Shown here piece by piece: positions 47,370-57,923 of a DNA stretch of 64,000 nucleotides. Origin of the DNA: Neobacillus pocheonensis (GTDB taxonomy: Bacteria; Bacillota; Bacilli; Bacillales; Cytobacillaceae). Numbering within the stretch: position 1 is the first letter of the stretch; each line of letters starts with the position of its first letter. The notes beneath the pieces are model-generated. The model was not told the DNA's origin, did no database searches, and worked only from the letters and a program-made list of their open reading frames with translations. The DNA lies in NCBI GenBank assembly GCA_023702235.1, contig JAMQCR010000002.1:744001-808000 (forward strand), read 5' to 3'. Position numbers and translations under genes: made by a program.

Positions 47370-48917
47370 ATGCTTACTACTTCGAAATCAAAGGTGATCT
47401 CTTTCGAAGAAGCCGTCAGCAAAGTACCAAACGGTGCAAACATAACAATCAGTGGGCTTATTTCTGTCCTATGTCCGGAAAAAGTAATGGTAGAGCTAGA
47501 AAAGCGTTACCTGTCCACGGGAGAACCTAGGGATTTAACTGTCATCACACCAGTACGTGTTGGCTGGAGCAAAACCCAAAGCACCGGATTAGAACATATG
47601 GCGAATAGCGGAATGCTCAAAAGATTGATAAGTGGTAGTTTTAATGTAAAAGAAGGACCAAGGCTCACTCAGATGATCCGCGAAAACAAAATTGATGCTT
47701 ATGGTTTTTCTATGGGAACGATCTTTCATTGGATTCGAGCCATGGCTGCGGGTGAATCAGGACTTGTTACGAAAGTGGGACTGCATACATATGTAGATCC
47801 ACGCTACGACGGCGGACGCCTGAATGATAATACCAAAGAGAATATATCAAAAGTCATTGAGATCAGCGGCGAGGAGCATCTATTTTACCCCACTATTCCT
47901 ATCCATGTAGCGATTATTCGTGGTTCAACAGCGGATGAAAGCGGAAATATCACGCTAGAAAATGAACCTGTTACCTTAAGCGGATTGGAAATGGCAATGG
48001 CAGCCAAAGCCAGTGGGGGATATGTGATTGCACAGGTGAAACAGGTCGTGGAGAACAATATGCTGAAACCTCATGACGTAGCAATTCCTGGCATTCTGGT
48101 GGATGCAGTGGTTATCGATCCCGACCAAAAACAAAGCTTGCTTGATGAGGACGACCCGAGCTGGACCGGTCAAATCAAAGTTCCTTTAGACCAAGTATAT
48201 AAGCCGATCTCCCTGAATTCCAAAAAAGTGATATTAAGGAGGGCGGCAAAGGAACTGAAGTCAAGGGATGTCATTAACCTTGGAGTAGGGATTCCTGTAG
48301 GATTACCGCAGTTAGCTTTAGAAGAAGGTTTTTTTAATGAAGTTACTTTTTCATTGGAGCACGGGGCTATCGGTGGTGTCCCGATGGGTGAAGAGGTTTT
48401 CGGCGCCCATATTAATCCTACAGCTATCATAAGTTCTCCTCAAGTGTTTGATTTTTACCATTGTGGGGGATTATCAGCAACTTTACTAGGTTTTGCACAA
48501 ATCGATCGTATAGGAAATGTAAACGTCAGTATGTTTAATGGTGTTTTTCGAGGATCCGGTGGTTTTATCGACATCGTTCATAAAACCAAAAAAATTATGT
48601 TTTGTGGAACGCTAACCAGCGGAGGGCTGGATGTTGCGATAGAACAAGGAAAAGTCAATATTTTGAATGAAGGAAAACATAAGAAATTCATTCCTGAGGT
48701 GGAGCAATTAACCTTTAATGCTCAGATGGCTCTGAAAAACAAACAGGAAGTCCTCTATTTAACGGAACGGGCTGTATTTAGATTGGAAGAACAAGGAATC
48801 ACATTAATTGAATATGCCCCTGGGGTTGACATTGAACGTGACATCCTTTCACACATAGATTTTAAAATAAATATTTCACAAAACCTGAGAGAGATGGATG
48901 CAGATATTTTCAAATAA
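47370..48917 (+). CDS. Acyl-CoA:acetate/3-oxoacid CoA-transferase, fused alpha-beta
   Basis: This 515-residue enzyme belongs to the YdiF/propionate-CoA-transferase group of family I, with both domains on one chain. The second domain has INLGVGIPVGLPQLALEEGFF, and TFSLEHGAIGGVPMG with the catalytic Glu near residue 333, then GGGGFIDIVHKTKKIMFCGT-like sequence. It would activate the acid as a CoA thioester for the acyl-CoA dehydrogenase. ATG follows GAAAGGGG. Confidence 0.88.
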   Translation: MLTTSKSKVISFEEAVSKVPNGANITISGLISVLCPEKVMVELEKRYLSTGEPRDLTVITPVRVGWSKTQSTGLEHMANSGMLKRLISGSFNVKEGPRLTQMIRENKIDAYGFSMGTIFHWIRAMAAGESGLVTKVGLHTYVDPRYDGGRLNDNTKENISKVIEISGEEHLFYPTIPIHVAIIRGSTADESGNITLENEPVTLSGLEMAMAAKASGGYVIAQVKQVVENNMLKPHDVAIPGILVDAVVIDPDQKQSLLDEDDPSWTGQIKVPLDQVYKPISLNSKKVILRRAAKELKSRDVINLGVGIPVGLPQLALEEGFFNEVTFSLEHGAIGGVPMGEEVFGAHINPTAIISSPQVFDFYHCGGLSATLLGFAQIDRIGNVNVSMFNGVFRGSGGFIDIVHKTKKIMFCGTLTSGGLDVAIEQGKVNILNEGKHKKFIPEVEQLTFNAQMALKNKQEVLYLTERAVFRLEEQGITLIEYAPGVDIERDILSHIDFKINISQNLREMDADIFK

Positions 48918-48941
48918 GCAAAAGGGAAGAAGGTAGGATCA

Positions 48942-50673
48942 TTGGGGAAATGGGAAATAACAAAGACGATTACATGCGATGTCTTAGTAGTTGGCGGTGG
49001 AGGTGCAGCTGCAAAAGCTGCTTTAACCGCATATCAGACTGGGGCACAGGTTCGGATAGCCGTTAAATCCCCTTGGCTGAAAGGTGGATCCACAGCAACA
49101 GCGTTTTCGGAACTTCTTGCAATTGCTGCCGCTATTGGCCATGGAGACGAGCGAGACGAGCCGGAAATACATTATCAGGACACAATGGATGCGGGACGAG
49201 GTTTTATTCATCCTAAATTAGTGCGAACGTTGGCTGAAGACGCTCCAAAAAGGATAAATGACCTGATCGAGTTAGGGCTAAATTTTGATAAACAAAAAAA
49301 TGGCAAGCTTGTTCAAGGTATGAGTGATTTCGCTACTTATCCCCGCACTTGCAGGGTGAATGGTGTGACGGCAAGACATATTCTTAACATCATTGCGAAG
49401 GAATTAAAAAAGAATGAAGTTCCAATTGATGAGCAAATGATGGTTTTTCAATTAGTAACAGATAGCGAAAAGAGAATCGTTGGTGCACTCGCTTTGGATA
49501 TTGCCCAAAATGAATTTGTATTCTATCAAACATCATCTGTCATTTTAGCGAGTGGAGGCGCCCACTTCCTCTACACTTATGGTGTAGGTACGCCGGATAT
49601 GACGGGGGATGGGTATGCAATGGCCTATCAGCAAGGAATCCCCCTTGTAAATATGGAATTCGTTCAAATCGGGCCAGGAGTTATCAATCCTCCGGTAACA
49701 TTACTTTCGGGACCAGTTTGGAAGACACATCCCATACTTTCCAATCAGAAGGGTGAGCGATTCCTGGAGCGAAATCTCCCTCCAGGTGTATATGTGAAGG
49801 ACGTTAATAACCAAAAGGCCTTTTCCATTTACCGTATCCAATCATTCCTTCTATTTGGATACATCTATCCAAATAGAATCAGAGGACAATCCATCACCGA
49901 ACGGAGGCGTATGGTGTGAGATGGCTTCCGGATCAGAGGCTATTGTTGAGCAGAAAATGCCGAAGACAAAACGCGTGCTAAAATCCAAAGGAATTGATGT
50001 ACACTCAGATAAATTTGAAGTGGGTCTTGTGGCTCAATGTATGAACGGCGGGGCACAAATAACCACTCCCGATGGTGAAACTGACATAAAGGGTTTATTC
50101 ATCGCCGGAGAAACGGCTGGAGGTTTACGCGGCGGATCTGCCGGTGGGAACTCTCTCGCAGAAGGGCAAGTATTTGGCTACCGAACAGGAAAAGCAGCTG
50201 CACACTATTCACTAATGCACGGCAATGAATTATCTTCACAAGAATTCTACATTAAGGAATTCCAAACCATCAAACAATGGGTTGAAAATAGCCAAAATGG
50301 AACAAAAGATGTTCTTGACAGTATTGGTGAACTTCGCCGGAATATGTATCGGAATTGCCTGGTCATTCGTAATGAAGCCCGATTGATGGATGCGAGGGAT
50401 TATTTACTGCAAACAGAACAAGACCTTCAGCAGGGTAAATATGCTTTGAGATTGGATAACATCAAGTCCGCACTTGAGTTGCGTAATATGATTATTACAG
50501 CTAAATCGATCGTGTTGGCTGCTTTACTTCGAACAGAAAGTCGAAGTTGTCATTACCGTGAAGACTTCCCGGAAAAAGATGATACCAATTGGAAAACAAG
50601 TATTCGAATCAGGAAAAAGGACGGAATCATGGTTGCGGAGGCATATGAGTGGCCGCAGAACAAAGCAGGATAG
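48942..50673 (+). pseudogene. Fumarate-reductase/succinate-dehydrogenase-like flavoprotein, one frameshift
   Basis: This FAD enzyme of about 575 residues opens with the dinucleotide motif DVLVVGGGGAAAKAALTAYQTG. RTCRVNGVTARHIL and ASGGAHFLYTYGVGTPDMTGDGYAMAYQQG match the fumarate reductase/L-aspartate oxidase family. After KAF near 49825 the frame shifts at a TTTT run and continues with GLFIAGETAGGLRGGSAGGNSLAEGQVFGYRTG and TESRSCHYREDFPEKDD. It is in the acid operon; a 2-enoate reductase or dehydrogenase role is possible. TTG is the start. Confidence 0.82.
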
Positions 50674-50685
50674 GAGCAATAGGCA

Positions 50686-51453
50686 GTGACTGTTGAATTT
50701 TCTATTCAAAATGGGATTGCCAAGGTAATACTCGACCACCCTCCGTTGAACATACTGTCTGAAAAAGTGAAAGAAGAGTTGACTAATACGTTCCGTACCA
50801 TAACCGATTATTCTGGGGTTCGTGTACTCCTTTTCGTCGCCAAAGGGGATCATTTTAGCTGTGGTGCTAACTTAAAAGAGTTCCCCGATCGCATTGCAAA
50901 AAAATCAGCAGGTGAAGTATGGATGCGTGGACATGAGATGTTGGCATCGGTTATGAATGCACCTCAGCCTACTATTGCCTATATTCAAGGCAATGCTTTA
51001 GGAGGGGGTGCGGAACTTGCCAGCGCATTTGATATACGTATCTTTTCATCCACTGCTCAAATCGGGTATCCCGAAGTATTACGCGGTGTCTTTCCTGGGA
51101 ATGGGGGATTAGAGCGATTAATTTCCCTGGTGGGGGCAGCGAAAGCGATGAACCTGGTCTTGACCGGCAAACCAATATCGGCTGGGAAAGCTCTTCAACT
51201 CGGTATTGCTTCTGAAATCGTTGAAAGATCTAATGGGTTAAACAAAGTCGAAGAATTTGCGCAATATATTGCGAATTTGCCTGGTGCAGCCTTGAAAGCT
51301 ATTAAAAAAGCGATCAATATGTATGCTGATGATTCTTCAGCATTTATGGACAAAGGTAAAGAGCTTTTCTACATGCTGCATGAAACTGAGGATGTTAAAG
51401 AAGCTGTAAATGCTTTTCTCGAGAAGCGAAAAGCTTCTTTTGTACACAAGTAA
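50686..51453 (+). CDS. Enoyl-CoA hydratase/isomerase family protein
   Basis: This 255-residue crotonase-family enzyme has DHPPLNILS near residue 18, the oxyanion-hole stretches HFSCGANLKEF near 58 and IQGNALGGGAELASAFDIRI near 100, and GYPEVLRGVFPGNGGLERL near 125. It would hydrate the enoyl-CoA made by the acyl-CoA dehydrogenase. GTG start lies 12 bases after the flavoprotein gene, behind GGAGCAATAGG. Confidence 0.88.
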   Translation: MTVEFSIQNGIAKVILDHPPLNILSEKVKEELTNTFRTITDYSGVRVLLFVAKGDHFSCGANLKEFPDRIAKKSAGEVWMRGHEMLASVMNAPQPTIAYIQGNALGGGAELASAFDIRIFSSTAQIGYPEVLRGVFPGNGGLERLISLVGAAKAMNLVLTGKPISAGKALQLGIASEIVERSNGLNKVEEFAQYIANLPGAALKAIKKAINMYADDSSAFMDKGKELFYMLHETEDVKEAVNAFLEKRKASFVHK

Positions 51454-51508
51454 CAGGAATCTTTTTTAAGAACTGCGGTCTCGGGACTAATTGAAAGGAG
51501 AAACTTAT

Positions 51509-53543
51509 ATGGTGCTCGGTCTCATAAATTTTATAGCTTTTCTGGGTATCACAGGATACGCGATTTATTTGTTCGCCAACATTGTATATAGCCGAGTAAC
51601 ATTCATTAAATTAGGGAAACCAGCAAACTTGAGGAAAGACACCCAGCAGCGAGTCAATGAAGTAATGGTGAACGTCTTTGGCCAGAGAAAACTTTTTAAA
51701 GACCCTAAGAGCGGCGTAATGCATGTGATTATGTTTTATGGATTTATTATCCTGCAGTTTGGCGCCATTGAACTCATCATTAAGGGGTTTTTTAAAGGGT
51801 TTGAATTCCCGATTAGCACAGCCCATAAGTTTTTTAGCTTGTGTCAGGAAATAACCACTTTTCTTATTTTATTAGCCGCGATATATGCATTTTACCGTCG
51901 CTATATTGAAAAGCTAAAACGATTAAAGCGTGGATTCAAATCTGGATTGGTAATCATTTTTTTAACCACTTTGGTATTATCTATCCTTTTAAGCTTAAGT
52001 TTTGAACATATATGGTTGGGGAAAACAGGTTTCCTTGCCTACGCACCTATTTCCAGTACGATAGCCGGATGGTTTTCGGGCATGAGCCCAGAGGCAGCTG
52101 GAGTAGCATTTTATGTTTTTTGGTGGCTTCACCTTATTACGTTGCTTAGTTTTCTTGTTTATGTACCGCAGTCAAAGCATGCTCATGTTTTGTTTGCTCC
52201 AGTTAACGTATATCTACGTGATACGAAACCGGTGGGAAAACTATCATCGATCAATTTCGAAGACGATTCCCTGGAGACTTTCGGGGTAGGAAAAATTGAA
52301 GATTTCCGTCAAAATCAGTTAATTGATCTTTATGCCTGTGTAGAGTGTGGGCGTTGTACCAATATGTGCCCGGCATCTGGAACAGGAAAAACCCTGTCTC
52401 CGATGGATTTAATGAAAAAGATGCGCGATCATCTGACCGAAAAGGGGGCGGCGGTTACCTCCCGAACACCATGGATGCCTTCGTTTTCCTTTGCTGGACA
52501 CGAGGCAGCGGCAACATCGGAGGCTCTAACTGCGAATCTAATTGGAGATGTAATTACAGAAGAAGAATTATGGGCTTGTACCACATGCAGAAATTGTGAA
52601 GATCAATGCCCGGTATCCAATGAACACGTTGAAAAAATTATCGATATGCGTCGTTATCTTGTGTTGACTGAAGGGAAAATGCCACATGGCCACACGCTAT
52701 TTTCAAAATATAGAACGTCAAAGTAACCCTTGGGGAATTAACCGCAAGGAACGGATTAAATGGCGTGAAGGCAGAGCTGATCTTAGTGTACCAACGGTAG
52801 AGGAGACGGAAGAATTCGAATACTTGTTCTTTGTTGGTTCTATGGGTTCTTTTGATAGTCGAACTCAAAAAATTTCCCAATCGTTTGCAAAGATTCTCAA
52901 CCTTGCGGGCGTTAAGTTTGCAATTCTCGGCAATGAAGAACGGAATTCAGGTGATACAGCCAGACGATTAGGGAATGAATTCTTGTTCCAACAGCTTTGT
53001 CAAGAAAATATAGCAAACTTTCAAGCTTACAATGTTAAAAAAATTGTCGCCATCGATCCGCATGCTTATAACACCTTTAAGCACGAATATCCTGAATTTG
53101 GGTTGGAGGCAGATGTCTATCATCATACGGAAGTGATCCACAAATTGATAAAAGAAGGGAGAATAAAGCCAACCCTAGATGTTAATGAAACTGTTGTGTA
53201 CCACGATTCGTGTTATATTGGCCGTTATAACGGAATCTATGATATTCCGCGCGAAATTCTAAAATCCATTCCTGGAGTCAAAGTAGTAGAAATGGAGCGA
53301 AATCGTGAAGATGCTATGTGCTGTGGGGCTGGAGGCGGAATGATGTGGCTGGAGGAAACACAAGGAAAACGAATTAATATCGAGAGGACAGAACAAGCCT
53401 TGAAGTTAAATCCCACCACTATTGGAAGCAACTGCCCATATTGCCTAACGATGCTTAGTGATGGTACAAAGGCAAAAGAAGTTGAAGAACAAATTAAAAC
53501 TTTGGATATTGCTGAGATTGTTGAGCGTTCTTTAATTGATTAA
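51509..53543 (+). pseudogene. FadF-like iron-sulfur ETF:quinone oxidoreductase, one frameshift
   Basis: This protein of about 678 residues resembles Bacillus FadF: an N-terminal HdrC/NarI-like membrane domain with five or six helices, two 4Fe-4S motifs (CVECGRCTNMCP and CTTCRNCEDQCP) and two CCG cysteine-rich domains (ending MCCGAGGGM, then NCPYCLTML). It should carry electrons from ETF to menaquinone. One extra G near 52690 shifts the frame; correcting it joins EGKMPHA to TRYFQNIERQSNPWG, as in FadF. ATG at 51509 follows AAAGGAG. Confidence 0.85.
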
Positions 53544-53604
53544 TCATAGTAGTAATGTGTGTTTGATAGTTGTACCATAGATAAAATTATTAGGAGGCAA
53601 AACT

Positions 53605-54278
53605 ATGAATCTTGGATTTTGTATACATCCCATTGAAACCCGCCCGAGCAAAGAATTAATACAGCAGTTTGAAAATGTGGTCACTCCGCACATCAGTGAT
53701 AATTTAAACCGTATGCACGCCATGGCATCCGGACTAAGACCTTATCATAAAGAAGGAAAACTCGTAGGTACTGCACTTACGGTAAAAACGCGGCTGGGGA
53801 CAATTTAATGGTACATAAGGCCATTGATTTAGCAGAACCTGGAGATGTCATTGTTGTTGATGCCGGAGGAGATCTCACAAATGCAATTGTAGGAGAGATC
53901 ATGCAAAAGTTAGCAATTAAAAAAGGAATTGCAGGTTTTATTATTGACGGTGCAATACGGGATACGGGGGCTATTGGATCTGAGACTTACCCAGTATATG
54001 CGAAAGGAGTAACTCACCGCGGTCCATATAAAGATGGGCCTGGTGAAATCAATGTACCTGTCTCCGTTGGCGGGATGGTTGTACATCCCGGAGATATCAT
54101 TGTTGGAGATGAAGATGGCCTTGCGGTTGTTCCTCTTGAACATGCAGAAGAACTATTAAAATTAATAAAGGAGCAACAAATTCGAGAGGAGGATATCCTC
54201 CTATCAATCAAAAACGGTACGGCGAACCGTTCATGGGTAGATCAAACACTTAAACAGAAAGGGTGTGAATTAGGGTAA
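53605..54278 (+). pseudogene. RraA family aldolase/decarboxylase-like protein, one frameshift
   Basis: This 224-residue protein belongs to the RraA/HMG aldolase family, whose bacterial metabolic members cleave 4-hydroxy-2-oxo acids or decarboxylate oxaloacetate. Markers are ISDNLNRMHAM, GTALTVKTR, then after the shift NLMVHKAIDLAEPGDVIVVDAGGDLTNAIVGEIM and GFIIDGAIRDT, with GDIIVGDEDGLAVVP later. The R-D pair in IRDT is kept. One G is missing in the run near 53800. It follows the FadF-like gene with AGGAGGC. Confidence 0.85.
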
Positions 54279-54371
54279 AATTGGAACATCCAAAGAAGAG
54301 TTGGTCTCCCTAAATTAGACTGTCTAAGAATAGCTTAAACCCATTAAACAATACGAAAGGAATTGATTTTC

Positions 54372-55331
54372 ATGAATATTTGTATTTTAGACGGTTATAC
54401 CTTGAACCCCGGTGACCTATCCTGGGACCAATTGTCGCAGATCGGTAAGACAGAGATCTACGATCGGACTCCGGAGGATCTCATAATAGAAAAGGCCTCG
54501 AATGCAGAGATTATTTTGACAAATAAAACACCACTAAGTAGGGCCACTCTTGAGCAACTGCCCAATCTTAAGTATATTGGGGTCTTGGCTACAGGCTTCG
54601 ATGTAGTGGATACGAAGGCTGCAAAAGAACGGGGGATCGTTATCAGTAACATTCCGACTTACGGGACGGAATCGGTGTCCCAAATGGTATTTGCACTTCT
54701 GCTCGAACATTGCCATCATGTTCAGCGCCATAGTGATGCAGTTATGGAAGGACAATGGGGAAGGAACCCTGATTGGTGCTTCTGGAACTACCCGCTTGTT
54801 GAATTAGCCGGTAAAACGATGGGAATCGTCGGTTTTGGACGAATTGGTCTTCAGACCGCAAGGATTGCTTCCGCTTTTGGTATGCGTATTATGGCATTTG
54901 ACGCCCATCATCGCGATATTGACCTGCCCCATTTTCAATGGGCGGAGCTGACTGATTTAATGAGGCAATCGGATGTTGTCAGCTTGCACTGTCCGCTAAC
55001 CCCGGATACAGAAGAAATGATTAACGCTGAAAATTTATCCCTGATGAAACCTTCCGCTTTTATTATCAATACCTCGCGTGGGAAACTTGTCAACAACAAA
55101 GATTTAGCGGATGCTCTTAATGCAGGAGTTATTTCCGGTGCTGGATTGGACGTTCTGGCGGTGGAACCTCCAGAAGATACCAACCCTTTGCTGCAAGCAA
55201 AAAATTGTATTATCACGCCTCACATTGCTTGGGCTACTAAGGAAGCACGGAGTCGTCTTTTGGATTTGGCAGTGGACAATATAAGAGCGTTTGTGGCAGG
55301 AAGTTCAAAGAACGTGGTATATTCCTTTTAG
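54372..55331 (+). CDS. D-2-hydroxyacid dehydrogenase (hydroxypyruvate/glyoxylate reductase type)
   Basis: This 319-residue NAD(P) enzyme has the Rossmann motif GIVGFGRIGLQTARIA near residue 147 and the catalytic triad in NTSRGKLVN (Arg), VEPPEDTNPLL (Glu) and ITPHIAWATKEAR (His). It resembles glycerate dehydrogenases. A glycerate kinase gene follows, so it probably makes D-glycerate from hydroxypyruvate or removes glyoxylate. ATG at 54372 follows AAAGGAATTG. Confidence 0.9.
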   Translation: MNICILDGYTLNPGDLSWDQLSQIGKTEIYDRTPEDLIIEKASNAEIILTNKTPLSRATLEQLPNLKYIGVLATGFDVVDTKAAKERGIVISNIPTYGTESVSQMVFALLLEHCHHVQRHSDAVMEGQWGRNPDWCFWNYPLVELAGKTMGIVGFGRIGLQTARIASAFGMRIMAFDAHHRDIDLPHFQWAELTDLMRQSDVVSLHCPLTPDTEEMINAENLSLMKPSAFIINTSRGKLVNNKDLADALNAGVISGAGLDVLAVEPPEDTNPLLQAKNCIITPHIAWATKEARSRLLDLAVDNIRAFVAGSSKNVVYSF

Positions 55332-55395
55332 AGCATGGCAGCCGTTTATCTTTACAAGAGGGATGCTTAAATCAATGCAACGATCTTATTTCATC

Positions 55396-55500
55396 TCAGA
55401 TTTCACGGAATCGTCGTGCCTAAACGTGCGGAATATTATTTCATTTCCGCGGAATAACATATACATCTCGCAGAATACCGCCCCAAATCCGCGGAATTGA
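55396..55500. repeat. Degenerate tandem repeats around GGAAT, about 21-base period
   Basis: A CGCGGAAT-like core recurs at 55407, 55430, 55451, 55472 (as AGAAT) and 55493, spaced 23, 21, 21 and 21 bases. It fills much of the gap before the glycerate kinase gene; no gene is seen there. Confidence 0.6.
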
Positions 55501-55531
55501 AAAATATTTTTCAAGAAACTGAGGTGGTATT

Positions 55532-56692
55532 ATGAAAAATCCAGTATTTGTCTTGGCACCTGATTCATTTAAAGAAAGTATGACAGCAAAAGAAGTTTGT
55601 ATTGCAATGGAGAAGGGAATTAAAAAGGCATTGCCTGAAGCAGTCTGTATTCAAGTTCCAATGGCCGATGGCGGTGAAGGAACGGTTCAATCGCTTGTCG
55701 ATGCAACGGAGGGAAATATTTACTATCAAACTGTAACCGGACCACTCGGTCAGCCTGTTACTGCTCATTTCGGAATTCTCGGGGACGGTGAAACCGCTGC
55801 AATTGAAATGGCTTCGGCAAGCGGGATTCATCTGGTAACGAAAGAAACAAAAAATCCGCTCATTACCACTACATATGGTACGGGGGAATTAATAAAAGCG
55901 TGTTTAGATAAAGGTGTAAAAAAGATCATTATCGGCATTGGCGGAAGTGTGACAAATGACGGCGGCGCAGGAATGGCTCAAGCGTTAGGTGTAAAATTTC
56001 TCGATGAAAATGGCGAACTGCTTGGCTTTGGCGGGGGATCACTGGGAAGATTAGCGAAAGTTGAAATGGACAATCTCGATCCCAGATTAAAAGAAACGCA
56101 GATTTTTGTGGCTTCTGATGTAACGAATCCTTTATGCGGGGAAAATGGCGCTTCGAATGTTTTCGGTCCACAAAAAGGGGCAACACCAGAAATGGTGCAG
56201 TTTTTAGATCAAAATCTGGCCCATTATGCTGCAATTTTGCATAACCAGCTTGGTAAGGATATTAAAGAGATCCCGGGTGCCGGTGCCGCCGGCGGATTGG
56301 GTGCAGGCCTCCTCGTATTTACCAATGCCCAATTAAAGCGGGGCATTGACCTAGTGATTGAGTACACAGGATTGGAACAAAAAGTGAAGGAAGCGGATTT
56401 TGTCCTCACTGGTGAAGGCGGCATTGATTTTCAAACGCAATTTGGAAAAACCCCCTATGGAGTGGCCCAGACAGCCAAAAGACATGGGAAAACCGTCATT
56501 GCAATTGCCGGTTATGTGGGAGAAAATATTGAAATCCTCTATGATAAAGGTATAGATGCCATTTTTGGAATGCTTCCACAAGCAATGAGTTTAGAAGAAG
56601 CATTAATAACCGGTCAAAAAAATATCGAGACAACCTGTGAGAACATTGCACGACTTGTAACAATTAACAATGGTGCTGGCAAAATGGCTTAA
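55532..56692 (+). CDS. Glycerate kinase, type 1 (GarK/GlxK family)
   Basis: This 386-residue kinase is of the usual family length. APDSFKESMTAKEVCIAMEKGI at the start, PMADGGEGTVQSLVDATEG near 45, GIGGSVTNDGGAGMAQALG near 130 and FVLTGEGGIDFQTQFGKTPYGVA near 285 are family marks. It phosphorylates glycerate into lower glycolysis. It is the last gene of the catabolic region. Confidence 0.95.
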   Translation: MKNPVFVLAPDSFKESMTAKEVCIAMEKGIKKALPEAVCIQVPMADGGEGTVQSLVDATEGNIYYQTVTGPLGQPVTAHFGILGDGETAAIEMASASGIHLVTKETKNPLITTTYGTGELIKACLDKGVKKIIIGIGGSVTNDGGAGMAQALGVKFLDENGELLGFGGGSLGRLAKVEMDNLDPRLKETQIFVASDVTNPLCGENGASNVFGPQKGATPEMVQFLDQNLAHYAAILHNQLGKDIKEIPGAGAAGGLGAGLLVFTNAQLKRGIDLVIEYTGLEQKVKEADFVLTGEGGIDFQTQFGKTPYGVAQTAKRHGKTVIAIAGYVGENIEILYDKGIDAIFGMLPQAMSLEEALITGQKNIETTCENIARLVTINNGAGKMA

Positions 56693-56802
56693 CCCTAAGA
56701 AAAAGGCTAATTAATTGTGACAACGACGGAATGATTGGTTCTTACGTTTATTAGGTAAAGGATATTATTTAGGTAAAATAAAGGAAAAAGGAGATTTTTC
56801 CA

Positions 56803-56901
56803 ATGAATCAAATCTCTTTTCTTCCTCTCCCAGACCCTAACCTCGAAGTCCTTTACTCTCAGTTTTTGGATGAAGTATCCTTTTCTGTTTGTAACACTTA
56901 A
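56803..56901 (+). CDS. Short ORF, possible truncated transposase start
   Basis: A 32-codon frame behind AAAGGAG begins MNQISFLPLPDPNLEVLYSQ. It looks like the start of a larger protein cut short, perhaps an IS transposase; this is a guess. The rest of 56693-57476 holds a terminator-like hairpin at 57259 and nothing else I can support. Confidence 0.3.
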   Translation: MNQISFLPLPDPNLEVLYSQFLDEVSFSVCNT

Positions 56902-57258
56902 CGATTTATTTTCATTATGGCAGAAAGCCTAAAAGATATACAAAGTACTTAGTATTAAAAGGCTTATTTTTAAAATTGTTATTGGTTCCTTGACTTTAAT
57001 TGAAATAGCAAGGCAACCTCTTACACGCTTGCCAGTACTAGATTGAATCCAATCGTTTGGATCTAGTTCCACTTTAACCTACCTAGATATTATAGGTTTT
57101 GAGCAAAAATAATTTTTATTGATAATTAGATTGTATTTAAAATGGTTTCGTTTTATTTGTGAATAACAATTAAGGTAACCACTACTACATCTAATTTATC
57201 TGAGATCACCACTCAAGTCAATTGGAGTGCTGTGCGTTGCTGGAGAAGATTAAAGAAT

Positions 57259-57306
57259 AAGCAGAGGGGTTCGAAAATCTGTAAAAGATTCTCGGACCCC
57301 TCTGCT
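57259..57306 (+). terminator. Strong hairpin, probable terminator
   Basis: AGCAGAGGGGT pairs with ACCCCTCTGCT around an inner ATCT/AGAT stem, followed by TTTTATTT. Confidence 0.65.
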
Positions 57307-57476
57307 TTTATTTCAATCTCAAATCTAAGAAGGAGTCTAAACATAGAAAAATGTTTGTTCGTCTGTAACTCCTTATAATACTGAATGCTTTTCTCTTCAC
57401 TCGCTCGTTTTTTCTTAAAAAATATCTGGTGTCACTAAGGGTTCTATCTATCCCATATAATTCCACCTCGAATTTT

Positions 57477-57737
57477 TTAAAATTGATTTTTATGGCCGAC
57501 TTTACTTAAGGAACGGTCTAATAGAGTGATCATTATAAGTATAAAGCTAATTCCATCACTAAATATCGCTATTTGGTGAATCCCCATTGTCATCGCTCCT
57601 GATTTTAAAAAGAGTCCATTTGCGGCAGAAGCAATCATAGCCCCCATGTACATAAAAGTTCTTAACAAAATGAGCAGTAACAGGCTGACCGAGTGGTCCG
57701 GGAAAAATCCTTTTAATAAAGGAAGGAAAGGAAGCAT
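57477..57737 (-). CDS. Hydrophobic protein fragment
   Basis: This 86-residue frame has two or three membrane-like segments (SVSLLLLILLRTFMYMGAMIASA; AIFSDGISFILIMITLL). It is not recognised; another open frame upstream on the same strand (VSALSALFSFLHAS) suggests it may be the tail of a larger broken membrane protein. No good ribosome binding site is seen. Confidence 0.35.
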   Translation of the reverse strand: MLPFLPLLKGFFPDHSVSLLLLILLRTFMYMGAMIASAANGLFLKSGAMTMGIHQIAIFSDGISFILIMITLLDRSLSKVGHKNQF

Positions 57738-57923
57738 GAAGGAAACTGAAAAGTGCGCTTACTGCGGAGACCGGTATTGCCCGGACTGTTATCTGGAAGT
57801 ATTGTAATGTATCAAACTTCTTAACATTGATAGAAGCCTTTGCTCTCGTTGAACTGCACCCCTTAAAGTAGATGTTGAAAAAACCCCCTTATGGGCAACA
57901 CTTACTTTAAGAGGTGATTTTTT

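Noticed and set aside
55396..55500. CRISPR array
   Set aside because: Units are degenerate, about 21 bases in period, with no separate spacers and no cas genes in the window.
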